The notes under the pieces: model-generated
Told to the model about the DNA's origin: nothing
Database searches by the model: none
What the model saw: only the letters and a program-made list of their open reading frames with translations
Shown here: in pieces, positions 16,662 to 24,921 of the stretch
How positions within the stretch are numbered: the first letter of the stretch is position 1
How the letters are laid out: each line of letters begins with the position of its first letter
Assembly (NCBI GenBank): GCA_029261795.1
Contig: JAJDAP010000033.1
Span: 51,978-115,977 of the forward strand
Reading direction: 5' to 3'
DNA from: Deltaproteobacteria bacterium
GTDB taxonomy: Bacteria; Myxococcota_A; UBA9160; UBA6930
Length of the DNA: 64,000 bases
Made by a program: the position numbers and the translations under genes

Positions 16662-19346
16662 ATGGCGAACGAACCGTATTTCACTCCAGCTAGCGAAGTT
16701 CCCCTGCCGCCCACGGACGCGGACGAGTTCACCACCTGTTGCGACTACTGTGTCGTTGCCTGTGGCTACAAGGTCTACCGTTGGCCCGTCGGCAAGGAAG
16801 GCGGTCCCAAGGCCGCCGAGAATGCGCTCGGCGTCGACTTCCCCAGGAAGCCGCTGCAGGGGGGCTACATCAGCCCGAACATGCACAACGTCGTCACCGC
16901 CGACGGCAAGAAGCAGAACGTGATCGTCGTGCCCGACAAGGACTCGAAGGTCGTCAACCGCGACGGTGACCACAGTATTCGCGGCGGTTGCATCGCCCAG
17001 AAGTGTTACAACCCGGACACGCCCACACGCGATCGGCTGCAGCATCCGATGATGCGGGTGAACGGAAAGCTCGAACGCATTTCGTGGGACGACGCCACCG
17101 ACATCTTCGCGGAGATGGCGACCTACGTCATCGACAAGTACAGCGAGAACGCCTACGCGCAGAAGCAGTACTCGTACCAGTTCTTCGAGAACAACTACGC
17201 GCTGACCAAGCTCGCACTTCGTCACATCCACACTCCGGCCCATGCCTTCCACGACAACCCCGGGCACGCGCCGGATACCCCGGGCTTCCGGGACGCTGGC
17301 ATCGACAACTTCTCGGCCTCCTACGACGACTGGTACGAGGCGGATGTCGTGTTCCTCAGCGGTACCGACCCGTTCGAAACGAAGACGATCATCTGGAACG
17401 AGTACATGCTGCGCGGTTCGATGGAGCATGGTCAGAAACAGATCTTCGTGAATCCGCGCCGGACCTCGGGGGTCGACTACGCCGTGAAGAACGGTGGTCT
17501 GCACCTCCAGCTCATCCCCGGAACGGACACCGTGCTCTACATGGCTCTGGCGCGAGTGATCCTGGAGAACGGTTGGGAAGACAAGGAGTGGCTGGCCAAG
17601 TTCCCGCCGGCCAACAAGTGGGAATCCAACTCCGGCTTCGGACGGGGCATCCGAGACACGCCGTGGCAATGGCGCACCACGTGGGGAAAGGTCCAGACCA
17701 AGGGCCTGGAGGACTACAAGTCCTGGATCCTGTCGCAGAAGGAGAGCGAGCTGGAGTTTGCCTCCGAGCTCTGCGGCGTACCGAAGGAGCAGATCCTGAA
17801 GGCGGCCGAGATGATGGCAAAGCCGCGCGAGGACGGCAGCCGTCCGAAGCTCTCGGTGGCCATCGAGAAGGGCAACTACTGGACGAACAACTACAGCAAC
17901 ACCGCGTCCATCGCCTCGCTCGGATTGATCTGCGGGGCCGGCAACCGTCCTGGACAGATGATCAGTCGACTGGGCGGCCACCAGCGTGGCGGAAACAGCG
18001 GAGGATCCTATCCGCGTTCGAAGGGACCGGAGAAGTTCTTTGGCCGGCGGCGAATGACGCTGAACCTGGACAAGTGGATGGAGAACGGGCACGTCCGCAT
18101 GGCCTACGTCGTCGGCACGACCTGGGTCGGCGCGATGTCGGCCTCCCAGTCGCTGCAGGATTCGATGACCAAGCTGACGCGAGGCAATCCGCACCAGATC
18201 ACCCGCAAGAACAAGGCGCACGCCATCGAGGTCATGAAGCAGCGGGTCGACTCCGGCGGCACCATGATCGTCAACCAGGACATCTACCTGCGCGAGCCGA
18301 TCGGTAGCGAGCTAGCGGACTTCGTCTTCCCCGCAGCGACCTGGGGCGAAGAGGTCTTCGTACGCTCCAACGGCGAACGTCGCATGCGGATCTACGACAA
18401 GTTCTACGACGCGCCGGGCGAGTCCAAGCCGGATTGGTGGATCGTGGGTCAGATCGGCCAGAAGATGGGCTTCCCCGGTTTCGATTGGAAGACCTCCAAC
18501 GACGTCTATGAAGAGAGCATGAGAGGCAATCGCCGTGGCCGACGGGACTACGCGGTCTTCCTGAAGTACGCCAAGAAGGCCGGGAAATCCGGCCACCAGT
18601 TCTTGCGCGAGCTCGGCACCCAGGGAATCCAGACCCCGGTGCGTGAAGTCGACGGAAAGATCGTGGGCACCAAGCGTTTCCACGACAGCACGTTGGAGCT
18701 TCCCGACACCGGTCCCGAGGCGTTGACCTGGATGCACAAGATATTCAAGTCGTTCAAGACGCAGACGGGACGGCCGCACCTGCTCAAGTCGCCGTGGTTC
18801 ATCTTTGCCGACTTCTTCGATGCGATCAAACCGCAGGATGACGAGTTGTGGATCTCGAGCGGCCGCATCAACGAGGTCTGGCAGTCCGGCTTCGACGACG
18901 TGCAGCGGCGCCCCTACATCACACAGCGTTGGCCAGCGAACATCCTCGAGATCCACCCGGACGATGCGAAGGCACGGGGCATCGAGAGTGGCGATCTGGT
19001 CGAGGCCTACAGCGACCGGGTAGCGGTCCAGACAGGAGGCTTCATCCACCGCACGCTGGAAGATGCGATGTACACCGGCCTGGTGAAGAACGGGCACATC
19101 GAATTCAAGAGCGCCTCGGTGGAGCTGGTCGCAATGGTGACGGACATCGTTCGCCCTGGAACGACCTTCTCGATCTGCCTCATGAACCCGAAGCGGGCTG
19201 TGAACGCGCTCTCGCCGAGCGTCACCGACCCGATGAGCGGAAACTACCGCTTCAAGCTCGGGGTGGGGAAGGTTCGCAAGATCGGGGAGAGTCCGTACAA
19301 GAATGATCTCGCCCAGATGTCATTCACGAGCCGGACGTTCAGCTAG
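16662..19346 (+). CDS. idrA: Arsenite-oxidase-family molybdoenzyme, probable iodate reductase catalytic subunit
   Basis: 894 residues, DMSO-reductase superfamily (bis-MGD molybdenum). The iron-sulfur motif is C27-x2-C30-x3-C34. The fourth ligand position carries serine (S105 in HSIRGG), as in AioA/IdrA, so a [3Fe-4S] cluster is expected. The substrate-side R436-x-G-G-H440 pair (SRLGGHQRGG), known from AioA, is kept. The segment that supplies another arsenite-contact histidine in AioA reads HDNPGHAPDTPGFRD here, without a matching histidine as far as can be judged by eye. No Tat signal of its own; it would be co-exported with IdrB. ATG 16662 follows ggaaagagg. Context with two CCP-type peroxidases fits dissimilatory iodate reductase; an unrelated AioA-like oxidoreductase remains possible. 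Confidence 0.65.
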   Translation: MANEPYFTPASEVPLPPTDADEFTTCCDYCVVACGYKVYRWPVGKEGGPKAAENALGVDFPRKPLQGGYISPNMHNVVTADGKKQNVIVVPDKDSKVVNRDGDHSIRGGCIAQKCYNPDTPTRDRLQHPMMRVNGKLERISWDDATDIFAEMATYVIDKYSENAYAQKQYSYQFFENNYALTKLALRHIHTPAHAFHDNPGHAPDTPGFRDAGIDNFSASYDDWYEADVVFLSGTDPFETKTIIWNEYMLRGSMEHGQKQIFVNPRRTSGVDYAVKNGGLHLQLIPGTDTVLYMALARVILENGWEDKEWLAKFPPANKWESNSGFGRGIRDTPWQWRTTWGKVQTKGLEDYKSWILSQKESELEFASELCGVPKEQILKAAEMMAKPREDGSRPKLSVAIEKGNYWTNNYSNTASIASLGLICGAGNRPGQMISRLGGHQRGGNSGGSYPRSKGPEKFFGRRRMTLNLDKWMENGHVRMAYVVGTTWVGAMSASQSLQDSMTKLTRGNPHQITRKNKAHAIEVMKQRVDSGGTMIVNQDIYLREPIGSELADFVFPAATWGEEVFVRSNGERRMRIYDKFYDAPGESKPDWWIVGQIGQKMGFPGFDWKTSNDVYEESMRGNRRGRRDYAVFLKYAKKAGKSGHQFLRELGTQGIQTPVREVDGKIVGTKRFHDSTLELPDTGPEALTWMHKIFKSFKTQTGRPHLLKSPWFIFADFFDAIKPQDDELWISSGRINEVWQSGFDDVQRRPYITQRWPANILEIHPDDAKARGIESGDLVEAYSDRVAVQTGGFIHRTLEDAMYTGLVKNGHIEFKSASVELVAMVTDIVRPGTTFSICLMNPKRAVNALSPSVTDPMSGNYRFKLGVGKVRKIGESPYKNDLAQMSFTSRTFS

Positions 19347-19451
19347 GCCCGAAATCGACCCATCGAGCCGAATCGCGTACCCGTCGAGAGGGCGGGGGCG
19401 GGGCTGTGCGCCCAGTCGACAGACACGGAAACACGAATGAGGAAATGAACG

Positions 19452-19781
19452 ATGTTAGTTCTGACGCGGATGACGGGAAGGGGCCCGTCAACGTGGGGCC
19501 TGCTGCTCTTCCTGCTTCTGACGCCGAGTGTCGGATTCGCCGACGGAACCCCCGGCCGGGAGCTATTCGAATCGAACTGTGCGGTCTGTCACGGGATCGA
19601 TGGGACGGCGACCCTGCCGAACGCCCCCCACTTCTCGAAGGGGGAACGGATGGAGAAGACCGATGAGGAGCTGCTCGCATCGGTCTCCGACGGCCTGAAT
19701 ATCATGCCGCCCTGGAAGGGTGTGTTGAACGAGCAGGAAATCAGCACACTGGTGGCCTATGTGCGATCCCTCGCTCCGTAG
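19452..19781 (+). CDS. Monohaem cytochrome c
   Basis: 109 residues, signal peptide (TWGLLLFLLLTPSVGFAD), then a small class I cytochrome: GRELFESNCAVCHGIDGTAT with haem motif CAVCH, and an axial methionine likely in DGLNIMPPWKGVLNEQEI. C-terminal helix ISTLVAYVRSL is standard. A periplasmic electron carrier, 105 bp after the molybdoenzyme, and a likely direct partner of the IdrB Rieske protein. Confidence 0.75.
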   Translation: MLVLTRMTGRGPSTWGLLLFLLLTPSVGFADGTPGRELFESNCAVCHGIDGTATLPNAPHFSKGERMEKTDEELLASVSDGLNIMPPWKGVLNEQEISTLVAYVRSLAP

Positions 19782-19788
19782 AACCCCG

Positions 19789-20451
19789 ATGGGCAGCAGG
19801 AGAGCCCTCGCCTCATCGGTAGTCATCGTGGTTGCTCTACTCTGCACCCAGGCCTCTGGCGGTACGCCCGCGGTCGATGCCGACCGGATCGAGGAGAACC
19901 TGGACTCGAGCAAGACGATCACGCGCCCCGAAGTCCTGGGCGGCGTCGAACGCCTGGGCATTCGCCAGGGGATTCCCGGCGCTTGCCACCTGTTCGGGAT
20001 GGATGGCTACCTGAAGGAGTACATGGTGTGGTCGGCAGATCTGAAGCTTGCGGTTCAAGTCCACGATGACGGAACCGTCGCTGACGCTGAAAGCGCTCAC
20101 TATGTCGTTTCGATGACCTGCACCCCGACCCGCGGGCACATGCCCGAGATCACCGTGACGTCCAGGAAAGAGAATCCAGACGGCTCGGTGACGATGACGC
20201 TCCCGCAGGTCCACCACGGCCCTCGACGGTTCCTGATCTTGAGCGGTCACACCGGAGCTTGCCGCCTGCTCGGTTACGCCGCGGCCGTCGAGTCCTCTCG
20301 AGAGTGGTCGGAGCATGCCGTTGATGGCGTCTCCCTGGCGATGGATGGGAAGATCTATGAGAAGGCATCGGGAACATTCCTGACCGCGCTCGCATGCACG
20401 AACGAGCCGCAGAAGCGAAGGACGTGGGTTGGAAATGAACAGGGCCAATAG
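19789..20451 (+). CDS. Secreted cysteine-containing protein of unknown function
   Basis: 220 residues from ATG 19789, with a signal peptide (ALASSVVIVVALLCTQASGG). The mature part has cysteines in GACHLFGMDGYLKEYMVWSA, VVSMTCTPTRGH, TGACRLLGYAAAVE and TALACTNE, spaced as two GACxLxG repeats. This suggests two similar halves held by disulfides. No CxxCH, so it is not a cytochrome. It starts 7 bp after one cytochrome gene and overlaps the next by 17 bp, so it belongs to the same operon. No family recognised. Confidence 0.55.
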   Translation: MGSRRALASSVVIVVALLCTQASGGTPAVDADRIEENLDSSKTITRPEVLGGVERLGIRQGIPGACHLFGMDGYLKEYMVWSADLKLAVQVHDDGTVADAESAHYVVSMTCTPTRGHMPEITVTSRKENPDGSVTMTLPQVHHGPRRFLILSGHTGACRLLGYAAAVESSREWSEHAVDGVSLAMDGKIYEKASGTFLTALACTNEPQKRRTWVGNEQGQ

Positions 20452-21079
20452 CAGTTTCGTGATCGGCCGGCGTGCCAGGCTGGCTGCGATCGCTGCCCTG
20501 ACCGCCCTTTCGTTCGTTGGGGCCGGTGTCGCACACGCGGCTCGTCCTGATCCCGCCGCAGGTGAGGAACTAGCAAAAACGGCTTGCGCCTCGTGCCATG
20601 GGCTGGATGGGGTCAGCCCCGAAGCCGCCTACCCGAACCTCAAGGGTCAAAAGGTCAAGTACCTGGTCCAGCAGCTCGAGGCTTTTCAGAGCGGCCTACG
20701 CACGAGTCCGGAGCATGCGGCTCCGGTGGCGGGTGAACTGTCCAAGGGCGACATCAAGAACCTCGCGGCCTACTACTCCGGACTATCCGATGAGGCCAGC
20801 ATCGCAGACGCGAGCCCCCCGGATTTCGCGGCAGGGGAGGAAAAGGCGAAAATGATCTGCGCCGCCTGCCACGGACTGGACGGAATCAGTCTCGTGGCTG
20901 CCTATCCGAATCTGCGGGGACAGAAGGTCGACTACCTGATCCGACAGCTCGAGGCTTTCCGAAGCGGCGAACGCGAGAGTCTGCAGCTGATGAACCCGGT
21001 GGCGAGTCAACTGACCGATGACGACATCAAGAACCTGGCAGCTTTCTTCTCGAGCCTGGAACCGGTGAGCCAGGAATAG
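20435..21079 (+). CDS. Dihaem cytochrome c4-like protein
   Basis: 214 residues with signal peptide (AAIAALTALSFVGAGVAHAA). Two similar halves each carry CxxCHGLDG (CASCHGLDGVSPEAAYPN and CAACHGLDGISLVAAYPN), followed by LxGQKVxYLxxQLEAFxSG and a methionine, the duplicated class I layout of cytochrome c4. Acts as a periplasmic two-electron relay. ATG 20435 is preferred over TTG 20429, since GGAAATGAACAGG places it better. The short overlap with the preceding gene indicates coupled translation. Confidence 0.75.
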   Translation: MNRANSSFVIGRRARLAAIAALTALSFVGAGVAHAARPDPAAGEELAKTACASCHGLDGVSPEAAYPNLKGQKVKYLVQQLEAFQSGLRTSPEHAAPVAGELSKGDIKNLAAYYSGLSDEASIADASPPDFAAGEEKAKMICAACHGLDGISLVAAYPNLRGQKVDYLIRQLEAFRSGERESLQLMNPVASQLTDDDIKNLAAFFSSLEPVSQE

Positions 21080-21092
21080 GAGTTTCGATCGG

Positions 21093-21449
21093 GTGATAAC
21101 GACTCGGCTGTTGTCAATCCTCTGCGCCTCTTCGTTCTTCTTCTTGTCACTAGGGGCGAGCCCAGGCTTGGCGGAAAGCCCGAAGCCGCTATCGGGGCGA
21201 AGCGTGTACAAACGCGTATGCATGGCCTGTCATACGTTGAGCGTCTGGGGGGCGCCCAAGCTCGGGGACCGATCCGCCTGGGCGGAGAGAATCGGCAAGG
21301 GGCGCGGGGCGCTCTACTTCAGTGCGCACAACGGCTTCAACGAGATGCCACCCAGGGGAAATTGTCAGTTCTGCACCGATGAGGAACTCAGGGCAGCGGT
21401 CGACTACATGGTCGGAAAGGCCATGCCGCGTACAAGAGGCGACGAGTAG
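21093..21449 (+). CDS. Small cytochrome c5-like protein
   Basis: 118 residues from GTG 21093; signal peptide (LSILCASSFFFLSLGASPGL). One haem motif, CMACHTLSVWGAPKLGD, and a second cysteine pair NCQFCTDEELRAAVDYM as in cytochrome c5, where it forms a disulfide. The sixth ligand is likely the methionine in NEMPPRGNC. Last gene of the rightward cytochrome run; the next gene is on the other strand. Confidence 0.7.
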   Translation: MITTRLLSILCASSFFFLSLGASPGLAESPKPLSGRSVYKRVCMACHTLSVWGAPKLGDRSAWAERIGKGRGALYFSAHNGFNEMPPRGNCQFCTDEELRAAVDYMVGKAMPRTRGDE

Positions 21450-21476
21450 CCGTGTTCGCCCATCGACTCGATCATG

Positions 21477-22457
21477 CTAGTCGTGGCTTCCGCCGCCAAC
21501 AGCAAGCAGCTCCACCTCGAAGACGAGTGTCGCGTTCGGCTCGATCGCCGGGACTCCCGGACGCGGGGGCTGGCCACGAATGCCATAGGCCAGATGCGGT
21601 GGCACGAACAGCTTCCATCTGGCGCCTTCCGACATCAGCATCAGTCCTTCCGAGTAGCCCGGAAGGACACTCTCGGACAGCACGAACTCGGCAGGCTCGG
21701 AATCGAACGTGTCGTCGAACTCGCTTCCATCCAGGAAGGTGGCCCTGTGATGAACCTTGACCTTCGCTCCGGCCCTGGGCTTCTGGCCCAGGCCTGGTCT
21801 CAGGATCCGGTATTGCAAACCACTCGGCAGCACCACGACGTCCGATTGGCGGGCGTTCAGCTCGAGGAAGCCGCGGCTCTCCTCCCGGTTTCGCGCCGCG
21901 ATCTGTTCTCGCTCGTCGCGCGCCCTGCGAGCGATCTCCCGGCCGTACTCCTTGACGATGAAATCCATCTCGGCCCGGCTCAGCTTCGGCTCCTGGCCCG
22001 TGTAGGCGTGGGCGATCCCTGCGTTGAAGAGTTCGAGGTCGAGATTCTCGAGCTGCTTGACGACGTTCTGCCCCAGGTCGTATCCGATGCTGTAGCTGAC
22101 CATCTCCTGGCGCAGATCCGAGCTCTCTCCTGCCGCGGAGAACACCACGGCTCGCGCCCTGATGCCCGGAATCTCCTTCACGAGGACCTCGTAGCTCCCG
22201 GGTCGATCGAACCGGTGGCGATAGGAGCCAGCCTCGAGCCGGTGCTCCCTCTCGGGCAGACTCGCCTCGCCGATGATGCTCAGGGTGAGTTCGCTCTGCG
22301 TGGAGCTCTGGAATCTCACGCTGTCACCGGCCTGCAAGACCACATGATCGGGGCGGATCCCGATAGTCGTGATCTCGAGGGTGAGCTCGTCGGCCCCAAG
22401 CGAAACCGGGAAAAGGGCCACGATCAGGAAGGCGACCCGTCGCTTCATTCTCTTCAT
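21477..22457 (-). CDS. Periplasmic FKBP-type peptidyl-prolyl isomerase with N-terminal cupredoxin-like domain
   Basis: 326 residues with signal peptide (RRVAFLIVALFPVSLGAD). Residues ~25-110 form a cupredoxin-like beta domain (GDSVRFQSSTQSELTLSIIG, RFDRPGSYEVLV) without copper ligands. Residues ~115-195 are the helical FKBP_N dimerisation part (SYSIGYDLGQNV...), and the C terminus is a complete FKBP domain (VHHRATFLDGSEFDDTFDSE, YSEGLMLMSEGARWKLFVP, LAYGIRG). It should fold exported proteins, plausibly the large oxidase or cytochromes. The Leptothrix mofA operon also carries a putative isomerase gene (mofB). Convergent with the cytochrome run, divergent from the peroxidase at 22580. Confidence 0.75.
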   Translation of the reverse strand: MKRMKRRVAFLIVALFPVSLGADELTLEITTIGIRPDHVVLQAGDSVRFQSSTQSELTLSIIGEASLPEREHRLEAGSYRHRFDRPGSYEVLVKEIPGIRARAVVFSAAGESSDLRQEMVSYSIGYDLGQNVVKQLENLDLELFNAGIAHAYTGQEPKLSRAEMDFIVKEYGREIARRARDEREQIAARNREESRGFLELNARQSDVVVLPSGLQYRILRPGLGQKPRAGAKVKVHHRATFLDGSEFDDTFDSEPAEFVLSESVLPGYSEGLMLMSEGARWKLFVPPHLAYGIRGQPPRPGVPAIEPNATLVFEVELLAVGGGSHD

Positions 22458-22579
22458 GCTGAGCGCATACTCCGCGGTCGCGGACGGCAGTTCGCTCCGC
22501 CGTGTGTTGTGATCTCTCTGGCCGCGACGCCCATGGAAGCTACGGCTTCAGTTCCCGACGTCGAGAGCAGGGGCCTCCA

Positions 22580-23704
22580 ATGATGCCGCTGAATCGCGAA
22601 GTCTTTGCGATGCTATTTGCACTGTCCGCTCTCTGGACACCGCGACCACTGCTGGCGGGGAACGAAGCCGCGTCCGCCCCGCCCCTGCCGCTGGGTCTGG
22701 AAGCCGCCGCGTACTTCGAGCCAGCCGACAATCCCGTCACAACGGCCAAGGTCGAACTGGGCCGGCTGTTGTTCTTCGACAGGCGACTCTCGGCGAACGA
22801 CAGCATCGCCTGCGCCAGCTGTCACTCGCCAGCACACGGCCTCTCCGACGGCCTGAAGGTGTCTTCGGGAATCCAGGGGCGACGAGGGGGCCGGAACGCT
22901 CCAACGATCATCAACCGATTCTCGAATTCCAGCCAGTTCTGGGACGGTAGAGCGGCCAGCCTGGAAGCGCAGGCAAAAGGGCCCCTGACCAGCCCGCTCG
23001 AGATGGGGATGCCCGACCTCGCGGCGGTGACGAAGAAGGTCGCGTCCATCGGGGGCTACCGGAAGCCGTTTCGAGAGGTCTTCGGACGGGACATCAATAT
23101 CGATGACATCGTCAGGGCGATCGCCTCCTACGAACGCACGATCGTCTCTGGAAACTCGAGATGGGATCGCTTCAACGCGGGCGACCGGGAAGCCATGACG
23201 GAAGCCGAGCAGCGAGGGCTCGCGCTCTTCACCGGGAAGGCACGTTGCAGCCAGTGTCACTCGGGCTGGAACCTGACCGATGAAAAATTCCACAACATCG
23301 GAGTCGGCTGGGACAAACAGCCTGTCGATGAGGGCCGCTTCGCGATCACGGGCAGGGCCAGGGACACAGGCGCTTTCAAGACGCCCACGCTGAGGGAGAT
23401 CGCACGGACCGCGCCCTACATGCATGATGGCAGCATCGGTACGCTCGGCGAGGTGGTGGACTACTATAGTGACGGCGTGATTTCGAATCCCTTCCTCGCC
23501 GTTGAGTTGGCGCGCCCCGCCCTGTCACTGGAAGAGACCATCCGCTTGTATGGCGAGCGTTCGAAGCTCGGCAGGGAGGTCGCCGTTCCCGTCAAGGAGC
23601 TGAACCTGACGAAAGGCGAAAAGGCCGATCTCATCGCCTTCTTGCACGCACTCGGCGGTGAAGGATGGCAGCACGTACGAGAACCCCGCGCGTTTCCCGA
23701 CTGA
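22580..23704 (+). CDS. Third dihaem cytochrome c peroxidase family protein
   Basis: 374 residues; the ATG at 22580 is chosen because the signal peptide (LFALSALWTPRPLLAGNE) follows directly. Haem motifs are CASCH (about residue 78) and CSQCH (about 223); FFDRRLSANDSIACASCHSP, FWDGRAASLEAQAKGPL, NPLEMGM-like TSPLEMGMPDL and APYMHDGSIGTLGEVVDYYS are intact. It is closer to classic CcpA/MauG proteins than the two peroxidases of the idr-like operon. It starts 122 bp from the divergent FKBP gene and leads a rightward set of copper-handling genes. Confidence 0.8.
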   Translation: MMPLNREVFAMLFALSALWTPRPLLAGNEAASAPPLPLGLEAAAYFEPADNPVTTAKVELGRLLFFDRRLSANDSIACASCHSPAHGLSDGLKVSSGIQGRRGGRNAPTIINRFSNSSQFWDGRAASLEAQAKGPLTSPLEMGMPDLAAVTKKVASIGGYRKPFREVFGRDINIDDIVRAIASYERTIVSGNSRWDRFNAGDREAMTEAEQRGLALFTGKARCSQCHSGWNLTDEKFHNIGVGWDKQPVDEGRFAITGRARDTGAFKTPTLREIARTAPYMHDGSIGTLGEVVDYYSDGVISNPFLAVELARPALSLEETIRLYGERSKLGREVAVPVKELNLTKGEKADLIAFLHALGGEGWQHVREPRAFPD

Positions 23705-23732
23705 GGGAATCGTGCCATGGAGGAAAGAGACC

Positions 23733-24335
23733 ATGTCGAAGAGAATGCAACGTCGTTGGAGCACGAAGTCGTTTCCGTCGGAACTGGCGAAGCTCGTGCT
23801 CCTCTCGCTGGCCTCGGCCCTGATGATCCTGCCCGGCTCGTCTTGCTCCGAAGAGCCCAAGCTCTCGGAGGCGCACTCGATGACCCTTGGCCCTTCGGCC
23901 AAGGAGAAGGTCGGAGAGGAGACCTACCAGGAGCTGGTGAGGTTCTTTCATGATGCGGAACGAGCCATCGAAGCGGGGAACCTGGAAGAGCTGATGACGC
24001 TCTACTCCGAGAAATATACGAATCTCGACGAGGACAAGGAATTCGCGAAGGGAGTCTGGGAGCAGATCTTCGCCAACTTCGACGACCTCTCATCAAGCCA
24101 CTCCATCGAGCTTCTCACCTACGACGACTCCTCGGGACAGACCGTGGCGGTCCTCGAATGCACCGGCCTGCTGATGGGTACCCCGAAGGGGGCCGAGCTA
24201 CCGGTCGCCGTCGATAGCTGGGACAAGCAATGGCACGTCCTGATCAAGGAAGACCGATGGCGGCTCTTCGGCAACTCCGGGGAGTCCGGGAAGAGATTCG
24301 GCGCCGGTGACCAACTGACGCATCCTCTCTTCTAG
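23733..24335 (+). CDS. Exported NTF2/SnoaL-like protein
   Basis: 200 residues from ATG 23733 (aggaaagag upstream), with a membrane-spanning signal (ELAKLVLLSLASALMILPGS) followed by a cysteine that could be lipidated, although the lipobox is weak. The mature part is a cone-fold domain: YQELVRFFHDAERAIEAGNL, EELMTLYSEKYTNLDEDKEF, WHVLIKEDRWRLFGNSGE. Such proteins are common next to metalloenzyme and SCO genes, with no assigned role. Ends five bases before the first SCO gene. Confidence 0.55.
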   Translation: MSKRMQRRWSTKSFPSELAKLVLLSLASALMILPGSSCSEEPKLSEAHSMTLGPSAKEKVGEETYQELVRFFHDAERAIEAGNLEELMTLYSEKYTNLDEDKEFAKGVWEQIFANFDDLSSSHSIELLTYDDSSGQTVAVLECTGLLMGTPKGAELPVAVDSWDKQWHVLIKEDRWRLFGNSGESGKRFGAGDQLTHPLF

Positions 24336-24339
24336 CCTG

Positions 24340-24921
24340 ATGAGAAGACTGCCTTCAGGATGGCGATGCTGGCTCGTCTTGCTGGTGCTCCTGGCGCCCG
24401 GCGGGGCCATGGCCGACGACGATCGGTTGGTTCGGGGAGGGGCGTTCACCCTTACCGATCACACCGGTCGCGTCGTGAGCGACCAGGATTTTCGCGGCCA
24501 GTTCATGTTGATCTACTTCGGCTACAGCCACTGTCCCGACGTCTGCCCGACGGGCTTGTCGGTAGCGACGCAGGCGATGCAGGCGCTGGGCGCTGCGGGG
24601 AAGCGGGTCCAACCGCTCTTCATCAGCTTCGATCCGGAACGTGACACCGTCCCCGTGTTGGCGGCGTACATGCGCCACTTCCACCCCCGCTTCCTCGGTC
24701 TGACGGGGTCGAAGGAGCAAGCCATCGCCGCCGCCAACGCATTCTCCGTCGACGTGTCGGCCACCTACGCCGCGAACACGCCCGGCATCGACTACTCGAT
24801 GAACCACTCCGCCTTTACCTACCTCGTGGGTCCCGAAGGCAGGTTGCGCTCGATGTACCGCGAAGGCATCGACGGAGCGACGATGGCCGTGGCGATCCGC
24901 AGACACCTGGAGGGGCAGTGA
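24340..24921 (+). CDS. SCO1/SenC-family copper chaperone (first copy)
   Basis: 193 residues. A signal peptide (WLVLLVLLAPGGAMAD) precedes a thioredoxin-like SCO domain: FTLTDHTGRVVSDQDFRGQF, YFGYSHCPDVCPTGL with the copper CxxxC motif, SFDPERDTVPVLAAYM, and the third ligand histidine in YSMNHSAFTYLVGPEG. SCO proteins deliver copper to CuA or other cuproenzymes and manage their thiols. The end abuts the start of a second SCO gene. Confidence 0.85.
   Translation: MRRLPSGWRCWLVLLVLLAPGGAMADDDRLVRGGAFTLTDHTGRVVSDQDFRGQFMLIYFGYSHCPDVCPTGLSVATQAMQALGAAGKRVQPLFISFDPERDTVPVLAAYMRHFHPRFLGLTGSKEQAIAAANAFSVDVSATYAANTPGIDYSMNHSAFTYLVGPEGRLRSMYREGIDGATMAVAIRRHLEGQ

Noticed and set aside
16662..19346. Annotation as arsenite oxidase AioA
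   Set aside because: Gene content (two dihaem peroxidases, no arsenic resistance or sensor genes) and a changed contact segment favour the iodate-reductase branch, although the family relation is real.
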